Shown here piece by piece: positions 1-11,068 of a stretch of 64,000 nt of DNA (positions are counted from its first letter, which is position 1; the number at the start of each line of letters is the position of its first letter). Position numbers and translations under genes: made by a program. The notes under the pieces are model-generated. The model had not been told where the DNA came from, did not search any database, and worked only from the letters and a program-made list of their open reading frames with translations. Source of the stretch: Klebsormidium nitens (taxonomy: Eukaryota; Streptophyta; Klebsormidiophyceae; Klebsormidiales; Klebsormidiaceae); the NCBI GenBank assembly GCA_000708835.1, contig DF237123.1, positions 1 through 64,000 of the forward strand. The letters run 5' to 3'.

Positions 1-1
1 A

Positions 2-1387
2 TCCCCGCGAGGGGCTCGGAAAGCTAGCGCCGTTACAGTAACTACACTGCACACTGCTCCAGAATATCAAAGACTCGCACTTTCAAAAGACGAACTCGCA
101 ACTCAACTTATAGACCAGATTTCCGGACTGGTCCATCACACACACCTCCACATGCTCTTCCAGAATGAAACGGCTGAACTCCCTTACTTCTACACCCTCC
201 CCAAACCTCATAAGACACCTATCGGATGGAGACCAGTTGCAGCCACGCATCGCTCCGTTCTCAGCTTGCCACAGCGACTCCTAACTCAAGCCCTTCACTT
301 AGTTATGCAAACTCTACGAGACTTTCATGCTGAAGAATTCAGAACGACTAAGATCCGTAAGTACTGGATCGTCGAAAACAGCTTAGACATCATCCTTTCA
401 CTCCCCGAAAATCTGGTCCACATGGTCTCATCAGATATCGAATCGATGTATCAAAAAATGGACCAGGCGAACGTAATAAACCAACTTCGAACTGAGGTTA
501 ACAGGGCTGCCTCGATTGCTGGCGCTGATTCTTTCTTTCTTGCTATCGGCAACACCAGCCTTGGCAACAGCATAGACAACGGATCTTGGTTTGATTGCAC
601 ATCAGGCCTCGACCCACTCACTAAAACTCTTCCCAGTGAAAAAGAATACTGCAGCAAAGGCGCAGTATATCCTATCCAAAATATCCTCAACATTTTAGAA
701 TTCCTAGTTAAGAACTCCTACGTGTCTCTAGGGACTGCAATCTTTCATCAGATCAACGGAATTCCGCAAGGAGGTCACTCCAGTGGCTTCCTCGCCAATC
801 TGACGTGCCACTCACATGAACGTCAGTGGGTAGAAAAATTTCCTTGGCACTCGCTTCAATACCTTATCTTCCGTTACATGGATGATTTTGGTATCACAAA
901 TGCAGAATATTTCCAAGATATGTACCGCGACATATATCCAGAAAGCACGGGTATCAAACTCATCCCAAATAAAGTTAAACCTCATCCTGAACGCCTTGTA
1001 CAGTGTAAACTTCTTGATACACTGATCTTCGTGGATCTTAACGGTAAAGTCCACGTCACTTTACACGACAAACGAGCTGATTATGACTTCTTCGTTAACC
1101 GATTTCCAGATATTGCATCAACTGCTTCCCTGCAACAGTCCATTTCTTCTTTTTACGGAGAGATCGTCAGGCTGTTTAGACTGAACACACACTTTGACGG
1201 CTTCTTTGACAATGTTGCTGACGTGGCAGCATACTTAATTCGCTCTAAAGGCTACCCTCAGAACGAATTACTCTCCACTTTCTCTAAATTTCTTGACACC
1301 CAAGTCTTCAATCCGAGACTCATGGGTAACAAGAAGGACTTGGAGCTCATCCTTCGTTACAACTTGAATCAAAAACTCAAAACCTGA
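2..1387 (+). CDS. Reverse transcriptase, Penelope-like, 5' partial
   Basis: This enzyme would copy element RNA into DNA. The frame is open to the left edge, so the start is outside the window; the first internal ATG is at 152. Counting from that ATG, RT signatures appear in order: a fingers motif LPKPHKTPIGWRPVAAT near residue 16; motif A with Asp (VSSDIESMYQ) near residue 93; motif B GIPQGGHSSGFLANL near residue 204; and motif C YMDD near residue 242, which supplies the two catalytic aspartates. A further LLDTLIF segment near residue 288 and a thumb-like tail with a KGYP motif follow. The LPK-HK block and the KGYP-type tail are typical of Penelope-like rather than LTR or LINE enzymes (family knowledge). 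The ORF ends in TGA at 1385-1387, and the next ORF continues in the same frame. Confidence 0.82.
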   Translation, partial: SPRGARKASAVTVTTLHTAPEYQRLALSKDELATQLIDQISGLVHHTHLHMLFQNETAELPYFYTLPKPHKTPIGWRPVAATHRSVLSLPQRLLTQALHLVMQTLRDFHAEEFRTTKIRKYWIVENSLDIILSLPENLVHMVSSDIESMYQKMDQANVINQLRTEVNRAASIAGADSFFLAIGNTSLGNSIDNGSWFDCTSGLDPLTKTLPSEKEYCSKGAVYPIQNILNILEFLVKNSYVSLGTAIFHQINGIPQGGHSSGFLANLTCHSHERQWVEKFPWHSLQYLIFRYMDDFGITNAEYFQDMYRDIYPESTGIKLIPNKVKPHPERLVQCKLLDTLIFVDLNGKVHVTLHDKRADYDFFVNRFPDIASTASLQQSISSFYGEIVRLFRLNTHFDGFFDNVADVAAYLIRSKGYPQNELLSTFSKFLDTQVFNPRLMGNKKDLELILRYNLNQKLKT

Positions 1388-1417
1388 GTTTCCAATCCTC
1401 TATTTCACACAGGAACG

Positions 1418-4183
1418 ATGTTTCCCTACCCATACGCGCCCCCCGGTTATACGGTGATGACGTCAGCCATCCAACCACAACCCCTGCAGCAACCCGTCCA
1501 ACCTCCCTCAGCTCCGCCGCAACCGCCGCCCCAGTTCGTCTACGCTCAGCCGGTCCCAGCTCCCACCGTCCCGACACAGAATCCCGTCCAGACACTTCCC
1601 CCTCCCCCAGCCCCAATGCCCCCTCCTCAACCATTCTACCCCGTGACGCAATATTCTGCGCCTCAACCACAGGGGTACCCTAACCAAACTCCGGCTCAAC
1701 CAAACCCACCTCCCCAGCAGACATACACTCCACCCAATCCCCCGACCTACCACCAGAACCCCCCGCCTCCTGCTCAGTCCTACCCGCCTGCTCAGCCTAA
1801 CCCCCGCCCCGTGATTCACCATAGCCAACCTGTAAACCCCTCCAACGGTGGTTATCACAGACCCGGTCCGGGGTGGGAACCAGAACAGCAGAGGCAATGG
1901 GGTCATGATGCAGGATGGGAACGCGGACACGGAACGGGCAACAACGGAACCGGAACACAGGAATGGAACCGGAATACCCAGCCCCCAAACCCTCGAATTG
2001 AACTGTACCCGATGCAAACCCAGCACCGCACAGACTTCCCACCCCTAGCTCCACCGACGTCACGCCCTACGTATGCGCAACAGTTCCAACCTGCGCAACG
2101 GAACGATCAGTGGAACACGCGACGGACTCCTCCCAACGAGCCAGTAAACCCCCGCCCAGACGGTCCCCCGGGTGGTCCAGTGCGAAACCACCCACGTCAG
2201 CAGAATCCACGTGGCAGCACAACGCGCCCACAGAATAACCCGCCCTATGAAAAACCCGCAGCCAAACCCACCGTGTATAGGCAGTCGGTGATGCCGTACT
2301 TCACGACGGTTCAAGGGGAATTCACACAACTCTGCGTCAACACCGCCCAGGAGAAACCCTGCCCCGAACCCGGATGCAAATTCTCCCACGTGCCCAAAAC
2401 GGAAAGACCCTGCCCGGCCTTCCACACCCCAAAAGAGAAATGCCCATTCGACACACGCTGCCTACTCGGCCACGCAGAGGCCCGGGAAGCCGTTCGTCAA
2501 TCCAAGGCGTTCGCGCGTCACAAAGAGTGGCAGACACAAGTGAAGACCAATCCCGGAACCTACGGCGAAACCGACGCTGCAGAGTCTGGCACCGAAAAAA
2601 CCAACCCCCCCAAACCCATGGTCCCCGCGGAAGCAGTCAACACCGCTCCAGATAACACCCCGATTCCGACAACTCAGCAGATTCCGGCAGTCATGGTCAC
2701 ACCGGCTGCCGCAACCACCCCAGCAAACCCGGTTAACGCAACCCACGGGAAACCCTCCCAGGCAGAACCCACCCCCGGTACAGCCCCCCCGGTTAACTTC
2801 CAAGCCCTCGTTCAAGAAAACTCCCGACAAGGCCAAGAGGATGAGATGCGCCGCCTCGCCCTCCTCACCCAAGGCCTGCAGACCGACATGGAGAAGCTCA
2901 AGCAAACCCAGCAGGAGAAAGATAACCAGATGCGCTCGCTGCAGACGGCCATGGGGACGCTCCAGGCGGAGAACCAGACGCTGCAAGAGGAAAACGAACG
3001 TAAACTATCGCTTCTCGACTCTTCTTATCAAACGATCTTTGCTCGCTCGTCAAAAGCACGCCTGCTTTTAGACTTGAATATATCCGCTCCTTTGGAAACA
3101 GCTTTAGAAGGATTACTTGTCATCATTGCCACAATGTACTGCCGCCCACGTGAACTTGATGGGAATCACAATATGCTTGATCTTTTTGACTCACGACCCA
3201 CCACACGCTTCTCAGATGAAGTGTCGACATTACAATCATTAGGACTTAATCGAAGAAACGACGAACACGCGTTTTTTCTCACGTGCTATATGCGATTCCC
3301 AGTCGACTCCTCTTTTGTGACAAACGGCGTTGTCACACACGCGTCAGCAGTTGTCAGTCTGCCACCTGGAGGCGCCTGCCCACCGCGTGCGTCAGTTCTT
3401 AAAAAAGCTCCAAAACGGTTCAGAAAATTATTCTTCTCCCAATCTGAATCCCGCTTGGTAACTTCCGTGCCAAATTCGGACTTAAATCTCTCACAAACAG
3501 GCGGACTCTCTCAGCGCGAGACTTTACCCCCACAAATCCACCAACTCATCGCGAGGTTTTCTTACCAGGAAACCTACAAAAATCCCAACGTACCACTTAT
3601 ATCCCAGTTTATTCTGTACCAGCAGAACGAGTTACATCAGCTCGACTCATGTTTATTAAGATACCAGTCACCTGTTTACAAATCCTGCCCTCTGAAACTT
3701 CGACAATATAAAAATGGTCGCTCGGAAGTTGTCAAAAATACAGATCATCCCGCTTATGACAAGTGGGAATCTTTAATTAATCGAGTTCATTTTGATCCGG
3801 CTTACGCAACCACTCGGCTGACGTTTGGCTGGAAAGGATTCTATCTTCCTAAAGGCAAAATCTCTAGCCAAAGAGATAAATATGCTTTCTTTACGTTTGC
3901 TTACGTCACTGACCTCTTCCTCGGGGCGCTTCCACTATGGCCCATTGACGCTTCCTCTCAGTTTCAACTAGATCGGAAAGATCCGTTACGAGATTATACA
4001 ATCGATAATGTACGTTGGCTCAGTAAATCCGACAACATGGCTAACAAGCCATCCACTGGGAAACCAACAGGTTCTCAATTTCAAACCACTAAAGACGTCA
4101 TCAGGTTACTTCATTCCTGCGAACGGAATAACCTGATTACGTCCGAAATTCTCGGAGCGCTCACAAAAGGATATGGCACATAA
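1418..4183 (+). CDS. Element ORF2: proline-rich, CCCH zinc fingers, coiled coil, HNH-like nuclease
   Basis: A 921-residue protein beginning at ATG 1418, 30 bases after the RT stop and in the same frame. Residues 1-290 are Pro/Gln/Asn rich and probably disordered. Two CCCH fingers follow: near 306-325 (C-x8-C-x4-C-x3-H) and near 332-352 (C-x9-C-x5-C-x3-H). Such fingers usually bind RNA, as Gag-like proteins do. Residues about 465-540 form a Glu/Gln/Lys/Leu-rich coiled coil. The C-terminus, about 780-895, resembles phage and homing HNH nucleases: an early YDKW, a central GWKGF, then FQLDRKDPLRDYTIDNVRW and an Asn-rich end, matching the usual LDR-D-...-Y-...-N-RW pattern. I infer RNA binding plus DNA nicking for integration. 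The nuclease call rests on motif recognition only. Confidence 0.68.
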   Translation: MFPYPYAPPGYTVMTSAIQPQPLQQPVQPPSAPPQPPPQFVYAQPVPAPTVPTQNPVQTLPPPPAPMPPPQPFYPVTQYSAPQPQGYPNQTPAQPNPPPQQTYTPPNPPTYHQNPPPPAQSYPPAQPNPRPVIHHSQPVNPSNGGYHRPGPGWEPEQQRQWGHDAGWERGHGTGNNGTGTQEWNRNTQPPNPRIELYPMQTQHRTDFPPLAPPTSRPTYAQQFQPAQRNDQWNTRRTPPNEPVNPRPDGPPGGPVRNHPRQQNPRGSTTRPQNNPPYEKPAAKPTVYRQSVMPYFTTVQGEFTQLCVNTAQEKPCPEPGCKFSHVPKTERPCPAFHTPKEKCPFDTRCLLGHAEAREAVRQSKAFARHKEWQTQVKTNPGTYGETDAAESGTEKTNPPKPMVPAEAVNTAPDNTPIPTTQQIPAVMVTPAAATTPANPVNATHGKPSQAEPTPGTAPPVNFQALVQENSRQGQEDEMRRLALLTQGLQTDMEKLKQTQQEKDNQMRSLQTAMGTLQAENQTLQEENERKLSLLDSSYQTIFARSSKARLLLDLNISAPLETALEGLLVIIATMYCRPRELDGNHNMLDLFDSRPTTRFSDEVSTLQSLGLNRRNDEHAFFLTCYMRFPVDSSFVTNGVVTHASAVVSLPPGGACPPRASVLKKAPKRFRKLFFSQSESRLVTSVPNSDLNLSQTGGLSQRETLPPQIHQLIARFSYQETYKNPNVPLISQFILYQQNELHQLDSCLLRYQSPVYKSCPLKLRQYKNGRSEVVKNTDHPAYDKWESLINRVHFDPAYATTRLTFGWKGFYLPKGKISSQRDKYAFFTFAYVTDLFLGALPLWPIDASSQFQLDRKDPLRDYTIDNVRWLSKSDNMANKPSTGKPTGSQFQTTKDVIRLLHSCERNNLITSEILGALTKGYGT

Positions 4184-4200
4184 CTTTTCCTCTCTGATGG

Positions 4201-4228
4201 GTCCTAAGTTGCATCGCAACAATAGGAC
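4201..4228 (+). other. RNA hairpin just downstream of element ORF2
   Basis: GTCCTA (4201-4206) pairs with TAGGAC (4223-4228), and inside it GTTGC (4208-4212) pairs with GCAAC (4216-4220) around an ATC loop. The two stems are separated by a 1/2-base internal loop. It lies 18 bases after the HNH ORF stop, where a 3' recognition or processing structure for the RT would be expected. Role inferred. Confidence 0.55.
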
Positions 4229-4246
4229 GGGTGGTGGCGGGCCATT

Positions 4247-4421
4247 AGAAACCACATATTTACGTTCGCATTACAAAGTCAAAAAACCAATAATCTTTCA
4301 CTTCTTCTACCACCTCGTGTACTAACATGCACGACTGACAAGTCGAACTCAAAACTCACTGAATTTTCACCTTTAAAATTCAAACGAAAATAAGTGGTTT
4401 CTAATGCAATTCAGAAACCAC
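4247..4421 (+). repeat. Three-part inverted repeat, element 3' region
   Basis: AGAAACCAC occurs at 4247-4255 and again at 4413-4421; its reverse complement GTGGTTTCT sits at 4394-4402. The right pair makes a 9-bp stem with a 10-base loop, while the left copy could pair instead over about 140 bases. The two foldings exclude each other. Confidence 0.6.
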
Positions 4422-7400
4422 ACCTTCGTTTTGATGCAATAATTCGAGAATTAATTCACACCTGCTTACCTTCAATTGAAGGATACCTGCAGACTTCTCT
4501 ATCTTCTCAATCTTCAGGCCTTCAGGCCCTGCTCGCCAAAGCTCCGACAGACGGTGTGAAAACCCCTCAATGCCCTAAGACACGCCAGCACAACAAGAAG
4601 CACTCACAGAACGGGTCCGCCAACACGTCCGCGGCCGCCAACGCGATTTCCAACGCGTCGGCAGCGGACGCGACAACGGCGGCGGCCGCGTCCAACAATG
4701 ACGCGCCAGGTCCAGGTGTATGTTTAAACCCTTGATTTCAAACTCCTGGTCACGGAACTTGAAATCGACGGTCAGACCTAGGCCGAACTAATCCGAGTCA
4801 GCTCAACTATGCCACGTCACCTAGTTTCCGTTCAAACTTGACCGCTGCTTGACCTCCGCGAAGACTGACGATGCTTCACGCTTCGTCAAGCATCCATTCT
4901 TTCTGCTTCGCGAGACAGAGCAGAAATGCTTTGCAGTCACACTATCAGCAGTCAAAGCGCAGAGGCGCTTCCTCCTCAAGATTGCTAGCAAAAAGGCACG
5001 AGATAGCGACGCACGACAGGGGGCTGGGCCAGAAGTCGACCAGTTCTGAGCTTTCTACGAAGATCTTCCGTATTGGGTTTTCTGACTCTGGCCGCAGCCA
5101 CTGAAGTCTATTTGCAGGTTCAAGACTGACAACCTTTTCTCTCTCGTCATCTCTCAGGTATGACCTCCTATCCCCCAGGCACGAAGATCCTGATTAATGC
5201 GGAAGCTTTGCGGAAAGCGGGAAAACTGATTTGAATCTATGCGTGATGCTAAGCTTGCTTGTGATTCTGATGCATAAGACTAGACTATGCATACATAGGG
5301 TTTGGTTTCTGCCTCTCATGTTTCACTTCTGGCCCAGCCCCCAAGTTAGAGTCACCTCATAGATGAACTTTAGGTCCTACAGTAGCGGTGTCGGATTTCC
5401 ACATCCAATCCGGACAATTACAAAGACAGCATTTCTAAATAAGACGGCAGGCCTCAAGTCTTTCATTCATACAGTTCAGATTGTTCATACATGATTGCAT
5501 GGTACATGGGTTTGTCTCAAATTCATCTCATTTTTTGTCAAGATGGGGATAGGATGACGAGAAGGGAAGGGCTGTCAACTCAGTTCCCATTTTGTCCAGT
5601 CACCACCCTACTCTTGCATCATTGCCTTCCTATTGCATGAAGATTCTGAAATATTTGGGGACAGGAAGGCAGAGCGGATCATCTCGTGCCGTATAAATCG
5701 AGAAGATACATGTGTTAGCATTAGATTGGAGTGCTTGCAACATGGATCTAGCTTGTGCTGCTTTATACTCGGAGCTGCCGCCCAATCACAGTCGATCGGG
5801 CAAGTCAGTCCGACTTGCTCCGGAAATCAAGTAACTTCTCTCCGACATTCAATGATTAAATTTCGGAAAAGGGGTCGCCGGGCCGCCGGGCCGCCGCAGG
5901 AGTGCGGCGGGACGGTTGCGGTGACCGTCAAAGAGCGCAGCGGTACCTACCTTCTGCGCCTTCACCAACGTACTTCACTGACTCACTCTTACACATGCTG
6001 CCTAGCAGGTACGTACCGCCGAGCGACACGCCAATATGCATGATGGCGCAACCGTCGCCGTCGCTCGGGGAACAGCCCCTGGCCTAGGTCTGATCTGGAT
6101 TTAGCTGTGACTCGTGTCAATTATTGATTTGGATCCTGTCAACAATAATAGCAAAATTTCAGGCCCCTCTTTCAGGCCCTTTCGGAGCGCCATGATTTTG
6201 GCAGCTCGATTGACAGGGGATTGACAAGGCTGTGACCGACTTGGCATGCATGTTTGAACGTACATATCAGAACCAGACCAAACAGAGCTGCGTTAGACAT
6301 GCATGCAGGGGGGATGCACTCCGAGTCTGCATGGAGGCTGAAGCCTAGGGTAGGTCTTCTGCCAAATTAGGTAGTATTATACCTATGTACATACCTAGTA
6401 CCTATACAGGATACGACGGTGAATTTACCGGTAGTAGGTATGGGTGCATGAGTTCATGACTACCGTAGGCCATAGTAGGGGCAATAATATTTACCTGCCC
6501 TGAAAACCTTTATCCGGAAAGAAACAAGGCACCAGACTTTTCGGCGACTGACTGCTCTCCCCTTCTACGATCACGGCGAGATTAAGGTGGACGATATTAT
6601 GCGGATTTGGCTGGATCTATCACGCAATTGCCACATGGGCACACTAGATTGCGCAAGCCATGACGTCAGGTGAACTTAATGTGTGACACGCATGAGGTCG
6701 CGAATCCCGAATGATGACGTACTCAGGAGATATTTGGAGCACTTTTTGCACTTTTTCGGTCCCCCGGCGAGTGCTCAGAGCACTTTCCCGTGCACATAAG
6801 GCTGTGCCGGAATGCTGGAACCTGCCCGAGCTAGGGCCAAAGCCGAAGAAAACCTCTGGCTCGGCCAACTCTACCGGGTTCAGCGAATCTTACCAGCATG
6901 AGCTGCTTTTGCCAGCAACACGGTACAGGGCGATCACCAATATTCTCGTCAGTACCTCCGCGCTTCATAGACAATGTTCAGAAGAAGCCCGGCGTGGTTA
7001 GCTGATCTCCAAGATACGCCGTACGAAACACCCAGGCTGAGACCGTACCAGACCCGTACCAGATAGCTCCCTGAAAGTTCTGCCTATCTTTGAGCGAAAT
7101 GTAGTGACGAACACTGACGTGTTTGTCCCGAGCTGCCCCGAGCTAAGGTATGTATTAAAACACGTACTACAGATCAGATACGTTGCAGGCTTAATATGGT
7201 TTCAGGCCAGCCACCACTTTTAGGTAAGTGCAGAACAACAGTACTGGTGCACTGATCGTGCAAAGCTGGAGCCCCGCTCAGTGGAGCCTGGGACTTACCT
7301 ACATGCTTGATGCGTGGCCGGACCATCCATTTTCCGAGTGACGCACTCATCACCTCAGATAGACTTCTTTGTCGTGTACATGCTTCTTGTGTAGGTAGAG

Positions 7401-8854
7401 CCGTGCTACATCAGTAGTATCACACGTTCTGCTAGTACACGTACTGCTACATACGTTTACACCAGTGGTAGGGTATGTATATATTCGGGTACTGGTATCC
7501 TTTGCAGACTGCCAGTGAAGCGCTACTGATCAGCTCGGGCTACGTAGCCTCTAGCATGGAGTTCTCTCATTGCTGTCTGCAGGAACCTGATTCGAATCGT
7601 TGACGGCGCAGGTGTTACCTGTATTTCCTGTGACCATGACTGGAAGGCTCCTGAAAGCTCCTACCTAATCTGCAAGTGATACTATATCTGAGTCAATTGA
7701 GTCAATCCATCACTGAATGATGCCGAACTAGCAATGGGAGTAATTTCAGCTCTAGTGCACTGCCCCTGTGACCTGTCAGCTTGAATGTCGTGGCTGCACG
7801 CCATATTCACAGCTGCACATCAAATTCACAGCTGCACGTCCAAAAATATGAAGAGATTACATCAGCTTGCTAGCACATTGAGCACTGCGTTACCATCTGT
7901 TTACGCATACGATCTTATGGAGGCGATGCTGCTCTCAAAAATCCTGGATGCATAGCTAAAATTGGAGAGCTTCTGTATCAATGAGGGCGGGTCGATCGGG
8001 CATTGTCCCTTGTCGGAAATATCCTGAGCCGACTGTACAAGATTCATCAACGTACAGATTACTAGTTCATCGAAGGCTGCTCGTATCGTCCTTGCTTGTG
8101 CGGGAGTCACTTGAAACCTACGGGCAAAGTACAGATTCCTTGGAGCTCCGGATTTGATGGCCACCCTTCTCTGGCCGCGAGCTTGAAGTTTTCTCAAGCT
8201 CGTTCGGTTAACCCCGACAGAATCTAGTGCCAGAGTTCTGAGCTTCAATGACTGCCTGCAAAAGCTGGCCGTACCAGACCGAACCGATCTGTCTGGTCGT
8301 ATGGTAGCTTAAAACGTCAAAGCCTCGATCTCGTGCCTCTCACTGGTTTGCTATGAAGACGGCCAAGCTCGTTGTTTTTAACTTGGCGAAATTCATATCA
8401 CCATTAAGCAGAGTCCACAATCCGGATTCCATTAACGGTCAGCCCTTCCCACTTTACCTCCGTGAAACGTCGAGACGTCAAGTCAGCCGCCGTTCCTCTG
8501 ATAAGCTGCCACGTGTATGATTCCCATCCGATTTGCCTGAGTGCGATAACTAGCATGCCCGTCTCAGAGCACTCAACCTGGATTCAACAAGATGGTCACG
8601 AAAGGGGACACGTCACCAAAACAAAAGCGAACAAGGCTGCCGTTACCGTCAATGGTTGCGCTAGGGAGCGAAATTTCCCGCCAGGCTAGTACGTGACGTT
8701 CAGCCGTGGCTTCAGAACATCTAGGTATACGTCGTCTTCCATTCTTCTGAGCAGCTTCTGTAGACCAGACGTGATTAGTCAAAAGTTTCGATTGAGCGTT
8801 CTTCAGCAAATCACGAGAATGGATTGGCTGACCGATCCGCATCAAACATTCGCA

Positions 8855-9055
8855 GCGCGGATGACGAGAAGAAAACGTCAATTTACCTCGACAGCGTGGC
8901 ATGGCACACATCAACCATGCATCGCGTAGCATCAATGATGAGAAGAGAACGTCAGCTTGAGTTCGACATTGACGCATGCCATACGGCATACCAGGCATCA
9001 CAGAGCATCAATGATGAGAAGAGAACGTCACCTTTAATTTACCTCGACAACGACG
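8855..9055. repeat. Degenerate tandem repeat, three units of about 75 bp
   Basis: The block GATGAGAAGAGAACGTCA (or close) ends at 8880, 8954 and 9030, giving spacings of 74 and 76 bases. Units 1 and 3 also share the following ATTTACCTCGACA; unit 2 has a diverged version. Short ORFs crossing it are artefacts of the repeat. Confidence 0.75.
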
Positions 9056-10986
9056 CCATAGTACCGCAGCGACATTGCTAACGAAGAAGCCAACTTGAAC
9101 CAATACAATATGCTGACGACATTGAATTAAGCTTTACTACCCTGATTAGAGCTGTGATCTCGCCGTTCTATACCTTTCAGAGGATTAAAGATCCCTGAGA
9201 AGATCTTCGAGCGGTAAGCTGCATCTGCCAGACGTCATGTTGACGGCTCCAAAAGCCAAAGTGCTAGTCAAGCATTTCTCCGTTGATTGCTCAAGTTTGT
9301 TGGATATTTACGGAGTTGCGTCAGCACCTCATGAGCCATGGGGGGACAGTGAATTCGTCAGCAAGGCGCAAAATGTATGCGCAGTCGCTGCAAGACGTGT
9401 AATTGGACAAATCTGAAAACCATGCATGAGCGAAGCAATCGTCACGCGGACACAACACCACGGGACGTCACAAATGCGCACTTTTGTGATGTGATCGGAT
9501 ATTTTCAGGGCTTCGCTTCAAACTCACTCATTGCGCGCGCGACGCGATCCGATTTTGCAGCATGATGTGACGGCTCTTCCTCTCCCAACGGACCGTAATA
9601 CCGCGCAACATTAGCGGAAGCAAGACAGATCGAAGCAACCCAATAAACGTAGATTCCCGGGCTTTTCATCTTCTTGACGTGACCAGATCACGTCCCAGTA
9701 GCGTCTCGTTAGCGAGCTTGATTGATCTGGCAGGATCCTGCCAGAACATACGGAGGAGGAGAAAGATGCGCATTCTAAGATTCTCGAGCGGACTCTTGCG
9801 CCTTTTCCTTTTGCGGCGCTTTCGCAGGATGACTCGCCGCAATGAGTTGCAAGGTTATTTTCCAATCATCCACAAACTGTCTGTGACCGTTTGAAAATCA
9901 CTTTCGACGAGATCCGAGGCGGGATGTAAAGATCTGACCGTTTCGCAGACGCTCGTATTGTGATGAAACAGCACTCGATTAATCTGTGCGAGAGACCTTC
10001 CTTCCAGTACCATTTGCTTGATCTACATCTTCGACAAAGTTAAGGCCGCGGAGTGATTGAGAACAATACATAACGTCCTGCCGTGTCGAGCAGACGAACT
10101 TGGCTCGCGTTTGGCTGGCTGCTTATGGACGCCTGAGAAGGCTCCTAATATTCTCTAGATTAGCATTTGAGCCGACGGGCTGATGTGACTGAATGCAGGA
10201 GAATGAAGACACTCGAGCGCCCCGCAAAGCACTGACTCGTAGGAATTCACGCGGTGTGCAAACAGAGAAGTTTCGAGCGACTCTCACGGGGATTCATAAT
10301 CGTGCGCTGCGTTCGCAGAACTACTCGCCGCAACCAGAAGAGCAATTAATGTGGCTGTACAAAGACGGAACCAATTAAAGGCGATGAAGGGGCAAAGGAC
10401 TTCGGGTGACGTTTGCGTGGGTGGCGAAATGGGTCTAAAGAACGATTTGACGGATGATTGAGTGGTTTACACAGGGACGCCGATGCTTCACCCGAGGTCG
10501 TTTGAATTCAATAAAGATAGCTGGGTTTGACAGTTTCGTCTTTTTGCCTTCCGTTCAATTAATCTCGGATGGGAAGTTGACATTGAGTGCCCATTGAAGG
10601 AAGCAGAGACCAAAAGCTTCGGTCCGTTTTGAGCCAAGGTTGCACAAAACGACAGATCTGTGTAAGCCAAGCACAGTACAGTTGACGTTCTATTGAATAG
10701 TGGTCGCTTCGTATTCCGCTCAGCGTCACGCGTAGTAAATAGACTTGGACCACGTGTATAGCGGGCTTGAAAATTATTATTCAAACGCCCAAGATCTCCC
10801 CGTTCTTCTCTTGCAGCAAAAAGCAGGGGCCAGCACGATCCGCGCGTTCCAGAAATATCTCGAGCAGCTTTCTCGGCTGCGCCTTTGCCTTTTGCCTAGA
10901 CCCTTTGCAGCTTTTTCGCAAAAGGGCGTCCCTTCATTAAGAGCAAAATCAATGGGACTGGGGGGCTGTCATGTCATGTGACCAAA

Positions 10987-11068
10987 CACAGGCCTTGCAT
11001 AATGCAAATTAAAGCTGGAGTGCTTCTTTACGACGATCACAGGCGTTGCATAATGCAAATTAAAAGCT
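10987..11068. repeat. Direct repeat containing an octamer palindrome
   Basis: A unit of about 30 bases reading CACAGGC, then TTGCATAATGCAAATTAAA, occurs at 10987-11016 and 11038-11068, 51 bases apart. Its core TTGCATAATGCAA is a perfect inverted repeat around a central A and contains ATGCAAAT. It may be a paired protein-binding site or mini-repeat debris. Confidence 0.65.

Larger units (their letters stand above)
1..4260 (+). mobile_element. Penelope-like retroelement, 5' end cut by window edge
   Basis: Two long ORFs lie head to tail in one reading frame: a reverse transcriptase (2-1387) and a zinc-finger/HNH protein (1418-4183). A short AT-rich tail with a strong hairpin follows. The order RT, then nuclease near the C-terminus, is that of canonical Penelope-like elements, but there the nuclease is GIY-YIG and here it resembles HNH. 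The left end lies outside the window. The right end is uncertain: coding stops at 4183, a hairpin sits at 4201-4228 and inverted repeats run to 4421. I saw no flanking target duplication or long terminal repeat. Both ORFs are intact over their visible length, so the copy looks fairly young. Confidence 0.75.

Noticed and set aside
1508-2986. Long minus-strand frames opposite the retroelement ORF2
   Set aside because: They arise from the C/A-rich proline codons on the plus strand and have no protein-like composition or domains.
4184-4260. Hammerhead ribozyme, as found in some Penelope-like elements
   Set aside because: A CTGATG is present, but the following GA and the GAAA box are absent in the needed positions, so the core cannot form.
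4394-4735. Open frame of 113 codons after the retroelement, Ala/Ser/Asn-rich at its end
   Set aside because: It starts directly after a stop with GTG and contains no ATG, has no recognisable domain and no clear splice acceptor. It may be a non-coding part of the element.
4849-5049. 66-codon frame with balanced composition
   Set aside because: Too short, no domain, and overlapped by another frame of similar length. A lone exon of an unseen gene cannot be excluded.
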